The position numbers were made by a program, and so were the translations under genes. A DNA stretch of 64,000 nt from Kalmusia sp. IMI 367209 (lineage: Eukaryota; Ascomycota; Dothideomycetes; Pleosporales; Didymosphaeriaceae), in NCBI GenBank assembly GCA_027946365.1, contig JAPEUQ010000008.1, forward strand, positions 1,302,001 to 1,366,000, written 5' to 3'. Positions 10,701 through 23,043 of the stretch are shown here, piece by piece. Numbering within the stretch: position 1 is the stretch's first letter; each line of letters starts with the position of its first letter. Below the pieces are notes generated by a model. That model ran no database searches. It was not told the DNA's origin and saw nothing but the letters and a program-made list of their open reading frames with translations.

Positions 10701-13580
10701 TAAACGTATTCTTATTATTTATAGTAATACTAGATCTTCCTAGAAACCTCTATAAAACCATATATATAAATTTTCTAAAGTAGGCCACAACCGACCCACT
10801 TCTAAGTTAGATATAATATAATCTATAACTAGACTTAACTCTAAGACTAGAGGAGGAAGATCTAGACCTATATAAATAGGAGATGGAGGAGATACTTAGA
10901 ATATAAAATATATAAGAAGGAGGCTAATAAGCTCTAGTAAAATAGTTAGAATAGACTACGCTAATATAGGTCCGCTTAATAATATAGTAGATATAGAAGC
11001 GCTAGACTAGTTTAAAACCTTATAGAGGGACGCCTAAAATAATAATAGTCTAAAAAGGAGATTAAAGTAATATATTATAATATTATAATAGAAATATTAA
11101 AATATAATAAGGAACTAACTTAGTATTTATACGGCTATAAACCGAAGAGGATATCTACTTTAAGGATAATAATAAAGATATCTACCTAACCACTAAAGAA
11201 ATTAAAGTAAGCTATAAAGATATTAACTTAAGGAGTATAATAGTTATAACGATAACTAGAAGAATATAATAGTAAAGTATATTATTATAATAATAATTCT
11301 AAGAATATACTAAAGTAATATAAGGATAAGGTAGATTAAAGATAAAATAAGAGCGTAGTATCTCTAATACGCCCTTAATTTATAGATTTATTAGCGTCAC
11401 CTAAGACGATCTACTAGACTAAATAAAATAATTATAGTTTATAACTAGGTATATATAATCTTATCTATATACTAGTTTATATCCTTATTAGTATAACGTA
11501 GCTGCTAAGAGATATTATATATCTAACCTATAATATCTTAAGTAAAGTAGGCTATATTATAATTTTAATTACTATAATTTTAAGCTGGTATAATAGTAAG
11601 AGATGGTATAGTTAAAGTGCCACTAGGTAAATTATTAGTAGAAGGAATGGAGCGGCCAGAATGGAGTATATAGATTTAAAGAGAATTTAGGTTTAGCTAA
11701 AAGGGGATTATATAAAGCCGTATTAAGGTAAGTATTATATTAATATAAATGCTTATAAAACTTAGGTATAAAAATAGATAAAGTATCTTTAGTAGATTAT
11801 AAAGAATTAGTACTAATAGTACTACGTTTAATAATATAAACGTTATTATTATATTAAAATAGATATACGTACTCTAACTACTATTAAAGAATATGACGTA
11901 ACTTTAAAGAATTAATATATATCTCTAAATCGTAATGGTAAGTAGTCTTAGAGGTATAATAAGCCTTATAGGATTTACCCTATAATAGCTTATAACTAGA
12001 ATTATTAGCATAATACTATAGCCTAAAAATAGAAATACTTACTTAAATATCCTGCGCGCTTTAAATAACTAATATACTTAATATAAAGATTATTAAATAT
12101 AGTATTAATAAATTCCTCTTTAAAGCTATCCCTTTATAGAATTAGCTTCTACGCGATACGACGCTTCATTAAATAGTTAGTAGATAGAGTAGATAGCGTA
12201 AAGCGCTAAAAAGGAATAAGGGTAGAGTAGAGTAGAAGTAAAGTAACTAGATTAAAGATAAACTTTATTACTAAATTAGGGTATTAAATAATTTTAGGTA
12301 TAACCTTATAAATTTACTAGAAGATTTACTTTATAGATATAATGCCTAAGATAGGCTTTATAGCTATAGAGACCTTATACTACTCTATAGGTGACTTAGA
12401 ACTAGACGGAGGCTCACCTTCTATAGAAATATAATTAAAGAGTTTATCTAGAGAGTTATTAGTATTAAGCTTATAAGAGTAGAGTAGATAAATATAATAT
12501 CTAGGCTAATTTAGATTATTATCCTTATTACTATTACTATAACCTCTAAGACCTGCTAAAATAATACTACTAATAAGCCTATTTAAATTATCTAAAGGGC
12601 AGGAAGAAATCATAATACTAGAGGCCTAAATATAAACTAAAGTAGGACTAAAGGGAGTAAAAAAACTAGTAAAAAGAGCTAAGAGATAGAATAGAAGAGG
12701 GAACTTTATAGTATAGAGGTGGAACTAATATAAGACGAAGTAATTAGAGAGATAGATTAAAAAAGATAAGGAACTAGAGAAAACATGAAAAGGGTATAGT
12801 AAGTAAAAGAGGGAGAAAGTTAATAGAGTAAAGGGGTACCCTAATACCTTAAATATAATACTATAATAATTTAATTATTATTTATAGTAATAACGTGACG
12901 GATCACAACATATCTATAAAATAAAAGGTATATAAGGTAGATATATAATTACTTAGATAATGTTATAAATAATTAAGAGAAGAGAGAAATATTATAATAA
13001 AATAAGATAATACACTACCATAATAATAAAAAGGGCAAAAGATATAATTAAATAGATAATACTATATATATTAAAGTAAAGATAAAGAACACTATAATAA
13101 ATAAGCTTATATACTAGTATAATAAAATAATAGTAAGAGACCTAGTTAGATAGATAATACTAAGTATACTAAGGAAAAAAATAAACACTACGGTGAACAA
13201 GCTTATACACTAGTATAAGGAAGTAATAAATACTATAAAAAATAAATATTAAAGAAAGAGAAGGGATAATAGTAAGTGATTTAAGAATAATATTATATAA
13301 TTTAAGAGAAGATAAGAAGGATATATAATAGGCTAAGGCTACGCCCTAGCCTTAGTAAGGATTAGTAAGGAGAGAATATCTACTTAAGTGGAGAACTTCC
13401 CCTTTTTTCCCCTTTTTCTACCTCAGCTAGAATTTATACCTTTTAATTGGCACCTACAACATAATACTTCTAGGGCTAGCCTATAACATTAGCTTATTTT
13501 CTAATAACTTCTCTATAGACTTATTAATTTATATATAACTTTAATATACTATAGTTTATATAAGAATTATATTATATATA
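10701..13580. other. A+T-rich RIP-degraded DNA without readable genes
   Basis: Very A+T-rich, saturated with TA and nearly free of CA/TG, and all frames are closed. A somewhat less degraded patch near 11600-11760 (reading like KEWSGQNGVYRFKENLGLAKRG with stops) hints at one more coding remnant that I could not assign. Confidence 0.55.
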
Positions 13581-13896
13581 AAATTTTAGATTATTATACC
13601 TTACTATAGTAGAGTTATCTAAGAAAAAGTAGATTTTAGTACTTAGTAGCTTTAAGCTAATATAGCTTATGTAATATAATAGTTACTAAGTTAAAACTTA
13701 TAAAGTTTAGAATTTATATATATAGCTACTACTAGTTTAAATTTTAGATTATTATATCTTACTATAGTAGAGTTATCTAAGAAAAGGTAGATTTTAGTAC
13801 TTTATAGTTTTAAGCTAATATAACTTACGTAATATAGTAGCTACTAAGTTAGAATTTAAAAATCTAAAGCTAATATATATAGCTACTACTAGTTAA
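13581..13896 (+). repeat. Tandem duplication, unit about 158 bp, at the inner edge of the right inverted repeat
   Basis: The block starting AAATTTTAGATTATTATA at 13581 recurs at 13739 with the same order of sub-blocks (TTACTATAGTAGAGTTATCT, TAGATTTTAGTACTT, AGCTACTACTAGTT). The left terminal repeat has the corresponding sequence once, so the right end gained a copy. Confidence 0.75.
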
Positions 13897-14013
13897 AATT
13901 CTAGAAATTTTTATTAATTATATTTAGAGATATAAAGCTCTAGATCTTTAATTTTCTAGTATAAAATCACGTTGGCGACTCGCTTGGGTTGGCGACTCGC
14001 TTATGAAACACGT
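13808..14013 (-). repeat. Right terminal inverted repeat
   Basis: Inverted copy of 2237-2441, ending CTCGCTTATGAAACACGT followed by TA. It contains the same doubled GCGAGTCGCCAAC subterminal motif in inverse orientation. The end lies 95 bp before the ATG of the next gene. Confidence 0.8.
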
Positions 14014-14108
14014 TATACCTAGTTGTTTAATCACTTTCGAAAAGTCTTTTATTCATTGCCATACTTTCTGAGCATCGTTCGTACAGCGCACCCCGCATAA
14101 TACCCATC

Positions 14109-14839
14109 ATGTATACCAAGGTCTTCGCCCTCGTCTTTCTCTCTTCCTCCGTACTGGGGTCCGATTTTTCCCAGATCGTCTCCCATGATTTTGGTGCCAT
14201 GCTAAGACGTGGCGATGCCCTCGCAAAGCGTCAAGGCTACTATCCCACCTCCAAGCCATGCGGTTCAGGCACCACCTGCGCAGAAGCATGCGGCACAGGA
14301 CAAATCGAGTGTTCTGCGAATGTTGGGCGTGGAGTTTGCTTTGACCCCTCTTCAGCGCATTGCTGTCCCGATGGATCTGGTTGTATGTCTCCTCAATATT
14401 TTCCTCCACATATATTCGCAAGCTAACAAATTGATCAGATTCATGCGACAGTGGCTATTTCTGCTCCTCCGACAGCCAGAAAAATACCTACTGCTGCCCC
14501 GACGGCATGGATCTAGGCGCTTGTGCTGAAGCATATTCACTCACCGTTTCACTCATTAGCCAAACCGGCACTATCTCCATCCCTTCAGAAACCGAAATCG
14601 CCTCCCCTAGCTTCACTAGTTCTACCACTCCAATATACATCACCAGCACACCCTCACCCTCTTCTACATTAGATTATATCACCAGTCTCCCCCCCACTAC
14701 CACACCCATTCTTCCTACTGGCAACAGCTCATACACCACGGGTGCTCCTCCTGTTGAATTTCCTGGCGCTGCTACGAAGGTTGTGGGTGCGGGTATGGCA
14801 ATTATAGCCGGTGTTATCGGAATCGTGGGCGTATTATAG
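14109..14839 (+). CDS. Secreted cysteine-rich GPI-anchored protein
   Basis: Exons 14109-14382 and 14439-14839, with a 56 bp intron (GTATGT donor, GCTAAC branch, CAG acceptor). The joint restores a Tyr codon and gives HCCPDGSGYSCDSGYFC. The protein has 224 residues: signal peptide (MYTKVFALVFLSSSVLG), a dibasic AKR Kex2-type site near residue 38, then a Cys-rich domain with paired CCPDG motifs (granulin-like spacing common in fungal surface proteins). A Ser/Thr/Pro-rich stalk follows, then EFPGAA and a C-terminal hydrophobic segment of GPI-signal type. Expected at the plasma membrane or wall. Its promoter region is largely replaced by the repeat island ending 95 bp upstream. Function unknown. 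Confidence 0.85.
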
Positions 14840-15396
14840 ATGAGAAAATCGCGTTGACGTGTGGGAAGTTGCATGCACGGCGCGACATAATGTATATTAA
14901 AAAGGTCATTCTTCTAGCGGACAGTTGTTTTTGCGGGAACTTTGCCTAATATCATATCAAGTCAAAATCAAATGTCACTCTTTCCACGCCACATACGCCA
15001 TAGACCGTTGTGAGATCTATAGGGGCCCCTTTCGACGTCAAAGCAAAAAAAAAAAAACGTCGAAATGCGTATGCTGTGAGTTTACCACGTTCAAGGTAGA
15101 GTAGTCGTAGAACCGAGTCGAACGTTTGAAAGAGCGTGATCCGTGGGAAGGAATGCTGTGAGCTTCAATATTTAATTCATGCCTTCACCTTCCTGCCAGA
15201 TGAGACTCGATCGCGGAATATAACAGCGAGATAAAAGTTTCTTCAGAAAAGCAACCAGACTCGCAATTGCAGTCTCTTCATCTCCAATGCGCACTTTTGA
15301 TGCGATTTATTTGCGAGTAATTGATTATCATTACATTAATCATACCAATGCATGAATCGTAAGTACTATCCTATGCAATATACAACATTTATATCG
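14840..15396. other. Intergenic between convergent genes
   Basis: Between the 3' ends of two convergent GPI-protein genes. It includes a 12-base A run near 15046-15057. No gene seen. Confidence 0.6.
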
Positions 15397-18160
15397 TTAC
15401 AGAATCACCACTCCCATCACGCCCAGTGCTACCCCAATTATCGATCCCGTACTCCAGCTTATTCTGCCTGCTGCGCCAGGGAATTCTGCACCCCCTGTCT
15501 CGGACGGCGTTGCAGATGAGCCTGTCTCAGTGCCCGTTCTCGTAGCATCTGCCGCCGTCGCATCTGCACTGCTCGAAACAAGGCCCGTAACTGGGATGGT
15601 AGAAGTCCTACCGCTACCGACGACAATAAGGCCGGTTGACCCGACGGAGAAAACAGTATCTGAGATAGTAACGGCTGGGTCGCCGACACCGAGAGAAGTA
15701 CCCGGGGCGAGTACAACACTGCCATCGGTGACAGTCAGTTGAGCAGAGCCGACAGTAACGACCTGTGGTGTCGTAGAATCAGCAGTAGGAATTGCGATAG
15801 TGGAGGTGCCTGATGGGCCAACAACCACAACACCGGAAGAGCCTACGCTCAAAGTAATACCACCAACTGTGACCGGTTCTCCACCCTGAGTCAAAGTTGT
15901 TCCACCCAAGACGACAGTGCTGCCGGCGGGATCCAGGATTACTGGCGTACTGCCTGGGCCTACAGGGACAGTGACAGGGGTAGTCTCAAAGGGAATTTCG
16001 GTGCTAGTCTCGGGCGAGACGATAGTAAGACCACCAGTTCCGATATTGAACGTAGAAGAAGAGATCACGACCGGTGCACCTCCGCTAGAGAGAGTTGTTC
16101 CTGGGTTGATGATTACGCCGCCGGTTGGATCGACCGGGATGACGGTAGGACCAACGGTGATGGCTGGTGGAGTCGGATTGCTTGGGGAGTTACCCACAGT
16201 GCCGGTGGGGTTGCCATTCGGGTTGGTTGCTGGGTTTTGAGTGTTACCAGGAGCAGGACTTTGAGGATCGTTTGGTGAGGGGGCTTGGGTATTCCCGGGA
16301 GCTGGGCTTTGAGGATCATTTGGCGCAGGAGATTGAGTGTTACCTGGGCCTTGGCTTTGCGACCCAGATGGATCTTGCGGATCATTCGGAGGAGTCTGGG
16401 GATCACTTGGCGTCGGGTTCTGCGGGTCACTAGGAGCTGTGTTCGACGGGTCGGTGGGTGCGGGATTCTGCGGATCACCAGAGGCGGTAACCTGAGGATC
16501 GCTTGGAGTGGGATCTTGAGGGTCTGTAGGGATACTCTCTTGCGGATCTGATGGCACTTGAGTGTTGCTTGGAGTAGGATCTTGGGGATCGGTAGGCGTC
16601 GATGGATCGCTCGGGGTAGGGTCTTGTGGATCGGCACTGGCAGTTGGGTCTTGAGGATCAGTTGGTGTTGACGGGTCACTTGAAGCGGGATCCCCAGGTC
16701 CAGTCGACGATGAAGGATCCTCGGGATCACTTGGCATGTTCGTCGGCTCCGGAGCTGAAGTAGCAGATGGGCCACCATTGCTAGTCTGTCCAGGAGAGGC
16801 CGTTTCCGAAACCACCGGCTCAGCTGAAGTTTGTGTAGGGTCTGCAGCAGCCGAAGATGAGGTCAGGAAGTTCGGGACACCGTGAAGAGCGATCGGAGGA
16901 TCAAAGATACCGTATTGATCAAAGTCACAGCTAGCCCAGTTGGGATCGAGCTGACGAATCTGACCGGGCATGCTCATGACGGGATAGTACTCGTTGGGGA
17001 AGACCTCAGAGCAGATGGGTCTGTTGTTCGCACAGTACCACCCACCGACGTATGCGCTCCACGGAGTTGGGTCATTCAGGTCGGCATAGTTCATCGAAAA
17101 TGGTATAACGTTGTGTGGGTAGCCGCGTACACTGAAAAGATCTGACGATGCCATCGTGATAACGCGGGGCTTTTTAACTTGCGGCTCAATGGTGTTACCG
17201 CAGCTATCCTGCACAAATGGTTCTGTCAAGGATAGGTATACGTTCCCCTCCCACATCGTAAGGCCATTAACAACAGTGGAAAGTCCGGTTGTGACCTCAG
17301 TATAAGCTAAACGATGTCAACAGGCTGCTATGCAAGCTTGAAAATTGCACTTACTGCTGTCAGGGTCAGGAGTGCGAGTAGCCGAGCCCTCTGTTGGGCC
17401 GTCGGCACACATGTCGCGGCTCACGTTGGCCGTAACAGGGAAATAATACAGATCCATGCCCCCGTGAGAGAATGTACAGCCCGTTGCTACACACGATGAA
17501 CATTGAGGGGATGCAGGAGAAGAGACCAGCGAGCGAGAGGGCGAGGTGATGCTCCAGTACGAACTGGACGCCGAGGAATAGCTAGTTAATAGGTCGGAGC
17601 AGTCGCTGCTGGCAATCGTGCAGTTTGGCTTCGGAGTAGGAAAGGGCGGATACGTGAAAGTACTCGTTACAAATTCAGTGCTGACGTGGGTAGTAGAGAC
17701 TACGTCGGTGGTAGGGCCGCAGTAGGACGGGGCTCCAATTGATGTGCCGCAAGAACTTGTACAGCTATAAAGCTTTGTCGAGAAAGTCGTGTTATCGTAG
17801 ACACTTGTGGTAGTGAAAGTATCATAGTACCCGCTCGTGTCGGCCCATGCATAGGATGCACTAGTCCAATCGACCGATTGCGCATTACAGGATGCACCGG
17901 CGTTGGTCGCTGCTATTACAGATTAGATACGATGGATTCTCTATAATGTGTATGTATATACGCACCCGAGGTTGTCGTGTTCACCGAAGTTGTGTCGGCA
18001 TTGCTAGCGAGCGACGAAGCAGAAGAAGTCGTAGCCGGGGCTGTCGAATTCTGCAAGCCTACGAGGACCAGATCAGTATCGAGATCTGCATGCCCAGAAA
18101 TAGATACTCACTCGTCTGGCTCACGAGGCTCAGAACGATTGTCTTTACTAACGTCGACAT
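15397..18160 (-). CDS. Large secreted Ser/Thr/Pro-rich GPI-anchored protein with DP-rich repeats
   Basis: Exons on the minus strand are 18160-18112, 18058-17966, 17912-17355 and 17306-15397, with introns of 53, 53 and 48 bp. The product is 869 residues with a hydrophobic N-terminus (MSTLVKTIVLSLVSQ). It has a cysteine-bearing N-terminal half (CTSSCGTS, SYCGPTT, PQCSSCVATGC, WYCANNRPICSEV). Next comes a low-complexity block of SDPQDPTP-type repeats (about 16230-16740), then three copies of a Gly/Val-rich repeat (GTTL..GG.PV, S.G..GL.VV, TSTIP). The end is EFPGAAGRISW plus a hydrophobic GPI-type tail. Probably a wall-anchored spacer or adhesin-like protein. The second acceptor is TAGCAG, so one Ala may be optional. 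Start and exon order are supported by continuous frame; function is not known. Confidence 0.82.
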
Positions 18161-20947
18161 GTTGAACCACAGGTAGAGACCTAGACAGACGTGTAGAGAG
18201 GGAGCACAGAGCTAAGAACCTGCAGGTCGCGCAGAGCCGCCATAGGCATTAAGTATGGAACCACTGATCCCTGCGTTGCCATCGTACGTACCACACCACC
18301 AATATTGCCTAGAAGCCCAATAAGACAAAAGGTCTAGCTGAAAGAGACAGGGCTCTTCCCTAGCATCGGAGGCCTTACTCGGTCCACGGCGGCGCGTCGG
18401 CGAAGCTTTTGTGCGCTGGTCGATCATGGTCCTATGCGCAGTAGGGCTGGTGGTACCAGAGGAGATCCGATTTGCTAATGGTTTGAAGGGAGGCTGAAAT
18501 CACATGGATGCATGCCATAGCGCGCCGGTAGCCAGCGCAGAACCTGGTCGCTTGGAAATCTTGCAGCCAGGCGCCCGGATCGAATTTGGGGTCCAAAAAC
18601 ATCCCGAGCCACTCAGTTCTCCAGGCGTAATTAACCTTATTTGTTTCAGGAAAAATAAGTGCAGGCGCGGCCACGAAGGAAGCTGACGTGATATTGGACA
18701 GACGCGTTTTCGCAACTAATGATGACAAGATCTCAGTTTGCTCAACAGACGGTGTGAACTTCATAGAGTCTTGGACCCGCGGCGGAAAGGCCCGGAAGAG
18801 GCAAAAGCATGAGCTTTAGCGTGAGGAGGTTTGTGGGGGCTGCCACTCTTCATGCACAAGTCTAGGAACCGCTGGCCGTTTTTCGGCACTTAGGATCCTC
18901 CCGGCAGGGATGTGCCTGCATTACATATCCACCTTCTGTGCATAGATTGCCTACAAGGCTGCATCTCACAAATGAATAGCCACGTGAAACATATCGCTGG
19001 AATTCTCGCCTGGCTATTTTTTGCACAGCCCTGCGTCATCTTTCAGGGCAGATTAGATTTCTGGGACATCAATGCTTGATATGGTATTCGCGAGAAGCTT
19101 ACAAGGGCATTTACCTCTCCAGTAACAGTATAATTACGAAAGTCAAGTCGGGTCAGCATAAAAGCTTTTAGTTGGAAAAGAGCAGTTATGTTTGAGCACT
19201 AGAGTTTGTTGTACGGATAATTGTGGGTACTCTCCATTGACTCAAAGCCACCCTCGCGCCGTAATTATCTCCGCCTCACTAGCTGGTGGCTCCATCTTCC
19301 GGTCGCCCCATCGCAAAAACAGCTGACGAATATCGCAGCCGCCATACCGTGTCTATACCGATATCCGCTAGCTTTTGATTATGGGAAGCGATGGGAAAGT
19401 GGGCGAGACTCATGGCCCTTGTTTTCTATTCTCAAATGGGGAAATGAGTGTAATATCTTCCTTTTGGTAGCTCAGACAACAAATAAGCCACTTTTTCGAT
19501 TCGATTTCCAAGTCTCGGCTAAGTTAGAAGTGAGGAACCGGTTTAGGTGAATATTGATACGCATGTAAAGGCTCTGGTGCCTCAAGCGCCAGTGGTCTAG
19601 GGAGCATCATTTCGGCTTTGCTAGTCAACTAATCCTACTTCCGCAAGCCTCGGGTCTTGACTAACGTTCTCTGCGTTTATTGACTATGCTGCTACAAATG
19701 AAGGTAGGCAATGTCTACGTCTTGCGCTTGAAGCAACACGATGAGCGTCCCCGTGCTACTATACACGTGGAAAATACCTCATCTAAGTACTTCGCAAATC
19801 TTGTTCCAAGTTATCCTCATCCAGTAATGATTTTACGCACTCTTATAAGTTCTATTCACTGGCCTATGATACATCGCGAGGCCGGTCGCCGCTCCGGTTC
19901 TATAGAAATACATTATTGGGTATGCTGTTGGGTATTACCCATGATCTCACCATATCGGGTATCATGTGTTTTACATAATGCAGCTGTTAGTTAGCTGCTT
20001 TTCGATGGCTTTAATTACGGGACGCCATACTCGCTACTGCCCATAGTAGATATCTACCACTGACTAATAAGCCCCTATTCCTGCATACATATTTAGCACT
20101 ATGCTAAACAGACAAGGTTAAGGTTTTATACAAAGAATATTCCTTACACTAATGTATCTTCTCGACTTGGCGATTTCTAATGCCGGGAGTTCTGCTAATC
20201 TTCGACATAGATAGTACTCGGGTAGTGAGCTCGTATTGCATCATTTTTGGCACCGGAGTGCCCGGTGAACGTCTTCGCGGATTCGAAGTGATATGGAAGA
20301 GTCCCCTCAATGCCCGTAGGTACGACGTTGTCGGGGACGCTCGGTCAAGGCTTGGTGACTGGCACGTTTATCGTTAATGATCGTGTCCTCGAATGACTCG
20401 CGGTAGAGAATCCCCATCAGGCTGTCGAAACATCGCATATACATTATGTTTTTCTACCAGGAACCCAAATTCAACAGTCGAATGAAAAAAGTCTCTCACC
20501 TTTGGGGACTTTCCCACCTTCCAAAAAGTGGGTTGTCTCGACGATAGCCGCCTTTCCGTACGCACCGATAAGCCTCCTAACGCACAAACTTTGATATGAC
20601 ACAAATCGTTCAATGAAATACGAGGGCAACGGCCAGGCTTGTGGAAAATAATTTGCGATTTAAAAATTAAACTGTACTCTAGCAACAGCTTTGCCTATCG
20701 AATCCTAGACTATGTGGCTTAAACATACTACCAAAGATTTCACAATTCGTTACTAGACTTTATCATTCACTACTGAGAGGCAGCTCAAATTCTGATATAT
20801 CACCCGATTCCGATATCAGCGAAGTCTGCTCTGCACAAGAGACAGCGCCGGCGGACAAACGGATAGAAGCAGCATCCTTGCGCCCAGCATCCGTTGCTGC
20901 AGCACGGCCAAAACCTTTTAAAAGCCCTGCGTCTCATCAGTTCCTCT
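18161..20947. other. Long intergenic region, no supported gene
   Basis: Only weak open frames are present (minus 18432-18764 with 110 codons, plus 19221-19550, minus 20374-20685). None has a domain, signal peptide or convincing splice signals. Composition is ordinary, so it is not a RIP block. Confidence 0.45.
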
Positions 20948-22003
20948 TCACATATCTGACGCACTATATCGCACCAACTTACTCAGAGTCTCAACCGCTA
21001 CCTTCCACGCAAATGGCAGCATTAGCAACACCGCAGTGGTCTGCCCATAACCCCACTCATCATCTTTGTATTCATCCCCGCTCGCTCTTTTCACAGTATC
21101 TCTAGCCTTCCCAAGCTGTTTCAGATACAGCGCTAGACTGAGCGGGAACCCACTGAGCGCTACCAAACCATGTAGCACCCACCCATGTTTCCGGGCCATG
21201 TCACGCAACGTAGAAGGCCTTATGATTTCAAGGAACGAGAACGTAATTTCTAACAGCATGCTCATCAGGAGTTGGAGCATAAATGAATAATGCTTGAGGT
21301 CAAACTGCTGAATGCTATCGTAGACGAACATGGCGCTAAGATCAGGAGCATCGCGATGTTCGTGGCACGCTCGTGCAATACCGCGATAAGTTAGAATCGT
21401 GGACTTTGGAACAGTGATAGGCCAGAGGAAGAAGTCCTTTCCAATGCCAATGAGAAAGTACCAGAATGCTGTGCGCATAATGGACCGGTTGCCAGCGAAG
21501 AAGCGTTCGTAGATGGGTATGAATGCCGAACAGTAGAGGATGTAAGTTTGAAGCGCGTTCAGCTTCAACGCGATGTATACTTCCAGAATAGGTGGTAGTT
21601 GCTTAAAGCGTACAATGGAAGCGACGAGGAGGGAGATAGCGAAAAAGGCACTCATGCCCAAGAAGACTTTGCGTAGTTTCCGGATAAAGCTACTAATAAG
21701 GGAGCTATAAGGGGAGCTATGGCCTTTGAGGAGAGCAATGAGAAGGGGAGTCATGCATGTCAGACATGTAATGATTGCTTGGTAAGTGTATGCGATCATG
21801 AGGCCTGGGCCCGAAATATCCTTCAATCATTAGCTGCGATTATTCAGAGAACTCACGAGCACATTTGAACTTACTGGATTTCCTGCGCCAAAAATGATCG
21901 GACAAACATTGTCACATTTCGGCACATATTCGGCGACGTCAATGTTTTGATCCTGGATCACTCGCACAACGTCAGCGGAACTAGATATGACGGGGCATTC
22001 CAT
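20948..22003 (-). CDS. Polytopic integral membrane protein of unknown function
   Basis: Exons 22003-21875 and 21820-20948, joined over a 54 bp intron (GTAAGT donor, GCTAAT branch, AAG acceptor) to read AGNPDISGPGLMIAYTYQ. The product is 333 residues. It has an N-terminal extracytoplasmic-looking stretch with three Cys (CPVIS, CDNVCP), followed by about seven hydrophobic segments (for example LMIAYTYQAIITCLTCMT, VFLGMSAFFAISLLVASI, YILYCSAFIPIYERF, MLQLLMSMLLEITFSFL, TTAVLLMLPFAWKVAV). The NP-x-GPG pattern before the first helix is common in a fungal family of uncharacterised membrane proteins. No transport or receptor motif recognised. Confidence 0.78.
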
Positions 22004-23043
22004 TGTGCGTTATTGTCATGAAAAAAAAAGAGTCGTCAAGGATTGGTGTGCTGAGTATGTGGTTTCTTACACCCCAATGTAAGTATCCTGCTGCCTTCCC
22101 ATAGCAGGGGTGTGAGACAACGGTTGAAACGCGGGGTGTCGACGAAGATGCAGCATATCAAATTTTCTGAGATCATAAAGAGAGATAACTCGAAACGATT
22201 CGACAAGTTCTCCAGACCGTACTGAATTTTCCGTGTGTAATTGGTGGTCTTCAATAGGAAGAACAGGAGCTTCTGCTACCATACTCTGATGCGACGGCTT
22301 GGTCATGGTGTTATCGCCGCCCGTGATAAGGATAACAAGAATCAGCATGTAAGCCGAGACATAAGGTATAATTGTGCGTAGAGGTAGGAGCAGAGATATT
22401 TATCTATCGCTAGGGTAACGATAATTTTACAAAATTGAAGAACGGCTAGAAGATGCGGATGAAGGCTTGCTAAGCAGACAATTTGGGGGCTGCGGTCGCG
22501 ATCCGCAACATTGCCTTCTCTACCTAAGGACAGCTTCTATGCGTTTTCTATGAAGAATTGTTCTTTGTATTAAGACTAGGCGATACGAGTGTAATGGCAA
22601 GAGAACGTTAATGGTCAGCCAGTGATTAGTAAGAAGCTCGATCATTAGCGTCGAGCGATTAATATGAGCCTTTGAGATAACGTTATGTCATAGTTTAGTC
22701 GGTTGATAAGCTTATGTCTGAGATTACTAAAGGCGAAGCTTCATTTAATGAAGTAGATTTTATTCAGAGAGCTTATCATCCCACATACAGAATTTTGTTG
22801 CGATCTCGAAAAAATATATGTGATAAAGCTGCTTAACGTTAATACTATTCGATGTTAAATGCGGGGCCTGATAACGTAGTAGGACAGGGAAATAAACAAT
22901 TGATTCCAAGGCTCTGACATATGTACATTCTCATATTCACCCATTAGCAAAGAGACTCCAGTATATCACATAACGTGAAGAACACGCCTTGCACACATCT
23001 TAATCATCCTAGATCCATCCAAGCTGTGTATAAACCCGAGGGA
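22004..23043. other. Intergenic, weak minus-strand frame only
   Basis: A 93-codon minus frame at 22067-22348 (starts MLILVILITGG) lies directly upstream of the membrane-protein gene. It has no recognisable feature and may be chance or 5' leader. The rest is A+T-leaning intergenic DNA. Confidence 0.4.

Larger units (their letters stand above)
2237..14013. mobile_element. Nested repeat island bounded by terminal inverted repeats, TA target duplication
   Basis: The left end starts ACGTGTTTCATAAGCGAG at 2237 and the right end is its inverted copy finishing at 14013. The first ~43 bp are identical and similarity continues for about 205 bp with transitions. TA dinucleotides flank both ends (2235-2236 and 14014-14015), as expected of Tc1/mariner-class insertion. 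No transposase is readable inside. The interior holds a chromovirus (2626-9245) and RIP-degraded gypsy sequence. At 11.8 kb it is far larger than a mariner element, so it is best read as a TIR element swollen by nested insertions, or a non-autonomous TIR element carrying cargo. Confidence 0.72.

Noticed and set aside
2237..14013. Starship-type giant mobile element
   Set aside because: No tyrosine-recombinase captain gene near either end, and the ends are inverted repeats with TA duplication, which Starships do not show.
15046..15057. A-run as a possible retroposon tail
   Set aside because: No target-site duplication or upstream retroposed sequence; probably a simple homopolymer.
16113..16778. 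221-codon minus-strand frame inside the large GPI protein gene
   Set aside because: It is the +1 shadow of the DP-rich repeat block; low-complexity repeats keep several frames open. The product is Arg/Leu/Pro-rich noise.
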